A DNA stretch of 64,000 nucleotides. Source: Hyphomicrobiales bacterium (GTDB lineage: Bacteria > Pseudomonadota > Alphaproteobacteria > Rhizobiales > Kaistiaceae). The position numbers and the translations under genes were made by a program. Below, one piece after another: positions 60,371-64,000 of this stretch. The notes under the pieces are model-generated. The model saw nothing but the letters and a program-made list of their open reading frames with translations, had not been told where the DNA came from and searched no databases. Every line of letters starts with the position of its first letter. The first letter of the stretch is position 1. The stretch lies in NCBI GenBank assembly GCA_017305635.1, contig JAFKKF010000018.1, positions 47,186-111,185 on the forward strand. Reading direction: 5' to 3'.

Positions 60371-61243
60371 ATGGATGCGATGCCGAGCCTACCACCCCGC
60401 CAGGTCCGCACGCTCTTCGTCTCCGACCTGCATCTCGGCCTGCGCGGCTGCCAGGCGGCGCTCTTCCTCGATTTCCTGCAGCACCACGAGGCCGACACCA
60501 TCGTGCTCGTCGGCGACATCGTCGACGGCTGGCAGCTCCGTCGCGCCTGGTACTGGCCGCAGAGCCACAACGACGTCGTCCAGAAGCTCCTCCGCCGCGC
60601 CCGCAAGGGCACGCGCCTCGTCTACCTGCCCGGCAACCACGACGAGTTCATGCGCGACTATCTCGGCACGCTCTTCGGCGCCATCGAGATCACCGACCGC
60701 CTGATCCACGAGACCGCCGATGGGCGCCGCTTCCTCGTCCTCCATGGCGACCAGTTCGACGTGGTGATGCACTACGCGCCCTGGCTCGCCATGCTCGGCG
60801 CACAGGCCTACAGCCTGATGCTCGCCGCCAACGGCGCGATTTCCTGGGCCCGCCGCCGCCTCGGCATCAGCTACTGGTCGCTCGCCCACTGGGCGAAGCG
60901 GAGCGTCAAGAACGCCGTCAAGGTGATCGGCACCTACGAGGCGGCGCTGGTCGCCGAGGCCCGCCGCTGCGGCGTCGACGGGATCATCTGCGGCCACATC
61001 CACCATGCCGAGATGCGCGAGGTGGACGGCGTCGCCTACGTCAATACCGGCGACTGGGTGGAGAGCGGCACGGCCATCGTCGAGCACCATGACGGGCAGC
61101 TGGAGCTGATCCACTGGGCGGCCGAGGGCCGTCCCGCCGAGCCCGGCCCCGACATCTCGGACGATGATCTTCCGATGCTGACCGAACCGCCCGGCCGCGA
61201 CCTCGTCGCCGCCTTCATCGCCCTCGAGGGGAGGACGCCATGA
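60371..61243 (+). CDS. LpxH-like metallophosphoesterase
   Basis: The 290-residue calcineurin-like phosphoesterase has all metal motifs: SDLHLG, GDIVDGW, GNHDEF, LHGDQFD and GHIHHAE. The pattern is that of UDP-2,3-diacylglucosamine hydrolase-like enzymes, but alphaproteobacteria usually use LpxI for that step. The stop overlaps the btaA start in ATGA, so a phospholipid-recycling role during betaine-lipid formation is more likely. In rhizobia, such genes often accompany lipid-remodelling genes. Confidence 0.85.
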   Translation: MDAMPSLPPRQVRTLFVSDLHLGLRGCQAALFLDFLQHHEADTIVLVGDIVDGWQLRRAWYWPQSHNDVVQKLLRRARKGTRLVYLPGNHDEFMRDYLGTLFGAIEITDRLIHETADGRRFLVLHGDQFDVVMHYAPWLAMLGAQAYSLMLAANGAISWARRRLGISYWSLAHWAKRSVKNAVKVIGTYEAALVAEARRCGVDGIICGHIHHAEMREVDGVAYVNTGDWVESGTAIVEHHDGQLELIHWAAEGRPAEPGPDISDDDLPMLTEPPGRDLVAAFIALEGRTP

Positions 61244-62466
61244 GCCTCGAACTGACCGGCGCCGAGCGCCGCCGTCGCGCCGTCATCCGCTCGCGCCGCA
61301 TCTCGCTCGGCGGATTGCTGGAGCGCCTCTTCGCCGATGCCTTCAGCGGCCTCGTCTATCCGCAGATCTGGGAGGACCCGGAGGTCGATGCCGCGGCGCT
61401 CGCGCTGAAGCCCGGCTTCCACATGATCACGATCGCCTCCGGCGGCTGCAACGTGCTGTCGTACCTGACGGGCAATCCCGGCTCGATCACCGCGGTCGAT
61501 CTGAGCCCCGCCCATGTCGCGCTGACCCGCCTGAAGCTCGCCGCGGCGCGGCTGCTGCCCTCGTGGCGCGACTACTACCGCTTCTTCGGCGAGGCTGATG
61601 ACGGCCTCAACGTCGCCGCCTACAACGTCTTCCTCCGCGACCGGCTCGACGAGGAGACGCGGCGTTATTTCGACAGCCGCGACCGGCTCGGGCGCCGCCG
61701 CATCGGCATGTTCTCGCGCTCGATCTACCGGCAGGGCCTGTCCGGCCGCTTCATCGGCGCCGGCCACTGGCTTGCCCGCCGCTATGGCGTCGACCTGACG
61801 AAGCTGACCGCCGCGCGCTCGCTCGGCGAGCAGCGCGTGTTCTTCGCCCGCGAGGTGGCGCCGCTCTTCGACAAGCCGCTTCTCAAGTGGATCACGGCAC
61901 GGCGCGCGACCCTCTTCGGCCTCGGTATCCCGCCCTCGCAGTTCCGGGCGCTTGCCGGCAACGAGGACAACATGGCGGCGGTGCTGAAGGCGCGGCTGGA
62001 GCGGCTCGCCTGCGGCTTCCCGATCGCGGAGAACTATTTCGCCTGGCAGGCCTTCGCCCGCAAATATCCGCCGAAGGGCGAGGGCGCCGTGCCGCCCTAC
62101 CTCGCCGAGGAGAACTTCCCGGTTGTGCGCGAGCGCGCCGACCGGGTGCGCGTCCACCAGCGCTCCTTCACCGAGCAGCTGCTGCGCGAGCCGGCAGAGC
62201 GCTTCGATTCCTACGCGCTTCTCGACGCGCAGGACTGGATGACCGACGACATCCTCAACGGCCTCTGGCGCGAGATCACGCGCACCGCCCGGCCGGGCGC
62301 GCGGGTGATCTTCCGCACTGCCGGCGAGGAGTCGATCCTGCCCGGCCGCATCGACACCGCGATCCTCGACCGCTGGACCTATCGCGAGGACGAGAGCCGG
62401 GCTCTCTTCAGGCGCGACCGCTCGGCCGCCTATGGCGGGTTCCACCTCTATGTCCTCAAGGATTGA
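61240..62466 (+). CDS. btaA: BtaA, SAM:diacylglycerol 3-amino-3-carboxypropyltransferase
   Basis: This 408-residue DUF3419 protein has the family landmarks GLVYPQIWEDPEVDAAAL, the SAM-binding-type ITIASGGCNVLSYLTGNPGSITAVDLSPAH, and LDAQDWMTDDILNGLWREITRTARPGARVIFRTAGE. BtaA transfers the aminocarboxypropyl group of SAM to diacylglycerol, giving diacylglyceryl-homoserine. It is coupled upstream to the phosphoesterase and overlaps btaB by 17 bases. Product forms the phosphorus-free membrane lipid DGTS after BtaB acts. Confidence 0.93.
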   Translation: MSLELTGAERRRRAVIRSRRISLGGLLERLFADAFSGLVYPQIWEDPEVDAAALALKPGFHMITIASGGCNVLSYLTGNPGSITAVDLSPAHVALTRLKLAAARLLPSWRDYYRFFGEADDGLNVAAYNVFLRDRLDEETRRYFDSRDRLGRRRIGMFSRSIYRQGLSGRFIGAGHWLARRYGVDLTKLTAARSLGEQRVFFAREVAPLFDKPLLKWITARRATLFGLGIPPSQFRALAGNEDNMAAVLKARLERLACGFPIAENYFAWQAFARKYPPKGEGAVPPYLAEENFPVVRERADRVRVHQRSFTEQLLREPAERFDSYALLDAQDWMTDDILNGLWREITRTARPGARVIFRTAGEESILPGRIDTAILDRWTYREDESRALFRRDRSAAYGGFHLYVLKD

Positions 62467-63124
62467 CGGCGCGGCGGCGGCGGCCGCCATGGACCGCATC
62501 TACCGGCACCAGCGTCATTTCTACGACCTGACGCGGCGCTGGTACCTGCTCGGCCGCGACCACCTGATCGAAGCGCTCGCCCCGCCGCCGGGCGGGGCGG
62601 TGCTTGAGCTCGGCTGCGGCACCGCGCGCAACCTGATCGCGGCGGCGCGGCGCTATCCCGAAGCGCATTTCTTCGGGCTCGATGTATCCGCCGAGATGCT
62701 GGCGACGGCGGCGCGGAACGTGCGCCGCGCCGGCCTCGAGCATCACGTCACGCTTGCCGAGGGTGATGCCACGGCCTTCGACGCGCGGCGCCTCTTCGGG
62801 CGCGAGCGCTTCGAGCGCGTCTTCTTCTCCTACAGCCTCTCCATGATCCCGCCCTGGCGCGAGGCGCTGGCGCACGCCATCGCTGCGACGGCACCGGGCG
62901 GGCGCCTGCACGTCGTCGATTTCGGCCAGCTGGAGGAACTGCCGGCCTGGTTCAGGCGTCTGCTCTACGCCTGGCTCGCGCGCTTCGAGGTCCATCCGCG
63001 CGCCGATCTCGCCGAGCGGGTGCGGGAACTGGCGCAGGCGGCCGCGGGCGGCTTTCATAACCGGCGCCTCTATCGCGGCTACGCCGCCTATGCCGAAGCG
63101 ACGCTGCCCTTCCGGCGCGGCTGA
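62450..63124 (+). CDS. btaB: BtaB, DGTS N-methyltransferase
   Basis: The 224-residue class I SAM methyltransferase begins at ATG 62450 inside btaA; MDRIYRHQRHFYDLTRRWYLLGRDHLIEAL is the BtaB-specific N-terminus. Motif I is VLELGCGTARN, and FFSYSLSMIPPW and LHVVDFGQ follow. It methylates diacylglyceryl-homoserine three times to DGTS. ATG 62432 or 62489 are other possible starts. Confidence 0.93.
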   Translation: MSSRIDGAAAAAAMDRIYRHQRHFYDLTRRWYLLGRDHLIEALAPPPGGAVLELGCGTARNLIAAARRYPEAHFFGLDVSAEMLATAARNVRRAGLEHHVTLAEGDATAFDARRLFGRERFERVFFSYSLSMIPPWREALAHAIAATAPGGRLHVVDFGQLEELPAWFRRLLYAWLARFEVHPRADLAERVRELAQAAAGGFHNRRLYRGYAAYAEATLPFRRG

Positions 63125-63143
63125 TTTCGCCTTCACAAGGCGG

Positions 63144-63158
63144 GAACAAAGTGCCAAC
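63144..63158. promoter_or_regulatory. Candidate LexA (SOS) box upstream of mmcB
   Basis: GAAC-N7-CAAC at 63144-63158 differs by one base from the GAAC-N7-GAAC sites bound by LexA in rhizobia. The central bases begin with A's, as usual. It ends 8 bases before the ATG of a gene whose Caulobacter homologue is damage-inducible. Confidence 0.5.
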
Positions 63159-63166
63159 GTTTCCCC

Positions 63167-63652
63167 ATGCTGACCGATCTTTCCCGAATCGCACCGCCGG
63201 TCGACGGGCGGCAATCGCCCCATGCCACCGCCATCCAGCGCGGGGTTGGACGGCTCCTGCGGGCGCAGGGCTTCGCCATCGTCGCCGAGCTTCCGCTCGC
63301 CACCGGCCGGCGCGCCGACATCGTTGCGCTGGGGCCGGCCGGGGACATCTGGATCGTGGAGATAAAGTCCTCGGTCGAGGATTTCCGCGTCGACCGCAAG
63401 TGGCCGGACTATCGCCTCTCCTGCGACCGGCTCTTCTTCGCCACCCATTCCGGCGTGCCGCTCGAGATCTTCCCCGAGGATGCCGGCCTGGTGCTCGCCG
63501 ATTCCTACGGCGCCGAGCTGATGCGCGAGGCACCCGAGCACCGCCTGCCGGCGGCGACGCGGAAGGCGATGCTCGTCCGCTTCGCCCAGGCCGCGGCGCA
63601 CCGGCTCCATGGCCTCGTCGATCCGGAATCGGCCACGATCTCGTTCGTCTGA
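63167..63652 (+). CDS. mmcB: MmcB family DNA repair protein
   Basis: This 161-residue protein of the MmcB family has a restriction-endonuclease-like core: GRRADIVALGPAGDIWIVEIKSS (PD-(D/E)xK-type Asp and ExK around residues 49-67), preceded by QRGVGRLLRAQGF and followed by WPDYRLSCDRLFFA. The homologue in Caulobacter is linked to mitomycin C tolerance. An SOS-like box overlaps the leader. It is 42 bases downstream of btaB and convergent with pcm. Confidence 0.85.
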   Translation: MLTDLSRIAPPVDGRQSPHATAIQRGVGRLLRAQGFAIVAELPLATGRRADIVALGPAGDIWIVEIKSSVEDFRVDRKWPDYRLSCDRLFFATHSGVPLEIFPEDAGLVLADSYGAELMREAPEHRLPAATRKAMLVRFAQAAAHRLHGLVDPESATISFV

Positions 63653-63664
63653 GGCCGGGCGGTC

Positions 63665-64000
63665 TCAGCCGCCGTTGTGGGTGCCCTTGATCGCGCCGCC
63701 TTCGAGCTTGGTGAAGGGCACGAAGGGGATGATGGCCCCGCCATAGATGTCGGAACGCGCGACGGTGACCTCGCCGCCGCTCTCGTTCTTGGCCACCTTG
63801 AGGACGTGCTGCGCGCCCGGCGGCCCGATCGGGATGACCATGATGCCGCCCGTCTTCAGCTGGCGCAGCAGCGGCGGCGGGATGTGGTCGATGCCGCAGG
63901 TCACGATGATCTTGTCGAAGGGCGCATGCTCCTCCCAGCCGTAATAGCCGTCGGCGTTCTTCCGCGTGATCGACCTGTATTCGGCATAGCCCTCGCCGAT
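63665..64000 (-). CDS. pcm: Protein-L-isoaspartate O-methyltransferase, 5' end beyond the window
   Basis: The last 112 codons of a gene running off the right edge are present. They read IGEGYAEYRSITRKNADGYYG, then FDKIIVTCGIDHIPPPLLRQLKTGGIMVIPIGPPG, which is the C-terminal PCMT pattern (post-motif II and the PxxLxxQL, GGxxVxPxG segments). The enzyme methylates abnormal isoaspartyl residues to start repair, using SAM. The motif I region lies outside the window. The stop is 12 bases from the mmcB stop, so the genes converge. Confidence 0.88.
   Translation of the reverse strand: MGEGYAEYRSITRKNADGYYGWEEHAPFDKIIVTCGIDHIPPPLLRQLKTGGIMVIPIGPPGAQHVLKVAKNESGGEVTVARSDIYGGAIIPFVPFTKLEGGAIKGTHNGG

Noticed and set aside
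60371..61243. Assigning lpxH outright because of the adjacent lpxXL
   Set aside because: The gene is translationally coupled to btaA rather than lpxXL, and alphaproteobacteria normally use LpxI, so a firm lpxH call is not supported.
1..64000. CRISPR arrays, prophage, insertion sequences or toxin-antitoxin pairs
   Set aside because: I looked for regularly spaced repeats, transposase motifs, integrases and small overlapping gene pairs and found none. Gene density and composition are even across the window.

Overview
The window is uniformly GC-rich, almost fully coding DNA with tightly overlapping operons (many ATGA start/stop overlaps), many solute transport systems, and no insertion sequence, prophage, integrase or CRISPR array that I can see. 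The acpXL-fabZXL-fabF2XL-fabF1XL-adh-lpxXL cluster (lipid A very-long-chain fatty acid), the btaA-btaB betaine-lipid genes and extragenic palindromic repeats of a type I associate with this group point to a free-living or plant-associated alphaproteobacterium of the Hyphomicrobiales (Rhizobiales). The species cannot be fixed from the sequence alone.

Layout. 1-4.5 kb: an autoinducer-2 importer (lsrA partial, lsrC, lsrD, lsrB) ending in a strong terminator. 4.7-9.6 kb: a GntR/FCD regulator, then a polyamine-type ABC transporter. 9.7-15 kb: an L,D-transpeptidase, a DyP peroxidase, a DUF488 protein, an AI-2E family membrane protein and a META-domain lipo/periplasmic-type protein. 15-24.7 kb: a divergently controlled unit. 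An unusual TetR regulator with a hotdog-like N-terminal domain faces a branched-chain-amino-acid-type ABC transporter (SBP, two permeases, two ATPases) followed by a thioesterase, a VOC protein, an acyl-CoA ligase and an oxidoreductase. This looks like uptake and CoA activation of a carboxylic acid, with a near-perfect palindrome between the two units.

24.8-36.5 kb: an orphan quaternary-amine-type binding protein, MFS and DMT exporters, a secretory-lipase-type hydrolase, an ALDH7-like aldehyde dehydrogenase, a ClC channel, the elongation factor P modification set (epmB, epmA, efp), thioredoxin 2 and an aldo/keto reductase. 36.6-53.5 kb: a sugar and sugar-acid region with a CUT1-type transporter lacking an ATPase, two GntR regulators, a D-lyxose isomerase-like protein, a UxaB-like and an LgoD-like dehydrogenase pair, a DapA-family lyase, a D-2-hydroxyacid dehydrogenase, two paralogous sugar-binding proteins and one complete CUT2 transporter.

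53.6-64 kb: envelope lipids. A DUF1624 acyltransferase precedes the acpXL-lpxXL cluster. Its two ketosynthases look like an active/inactive (KS/chain-length-factor-like) pair. A metallophosphoesterase-btaA-btaB operon follows behind a PHO-box-like sequence, then mmcB behind a LexA-box-like sequence, and a truncated pcm gene at the edge. The most interesting leads are the KS/CLF-like pair, the TetR-hotdog fusion with its operator, the stem-loops behind nearly every binding-protein gene, and a shared AT-rich motif in the sugar-acid region.
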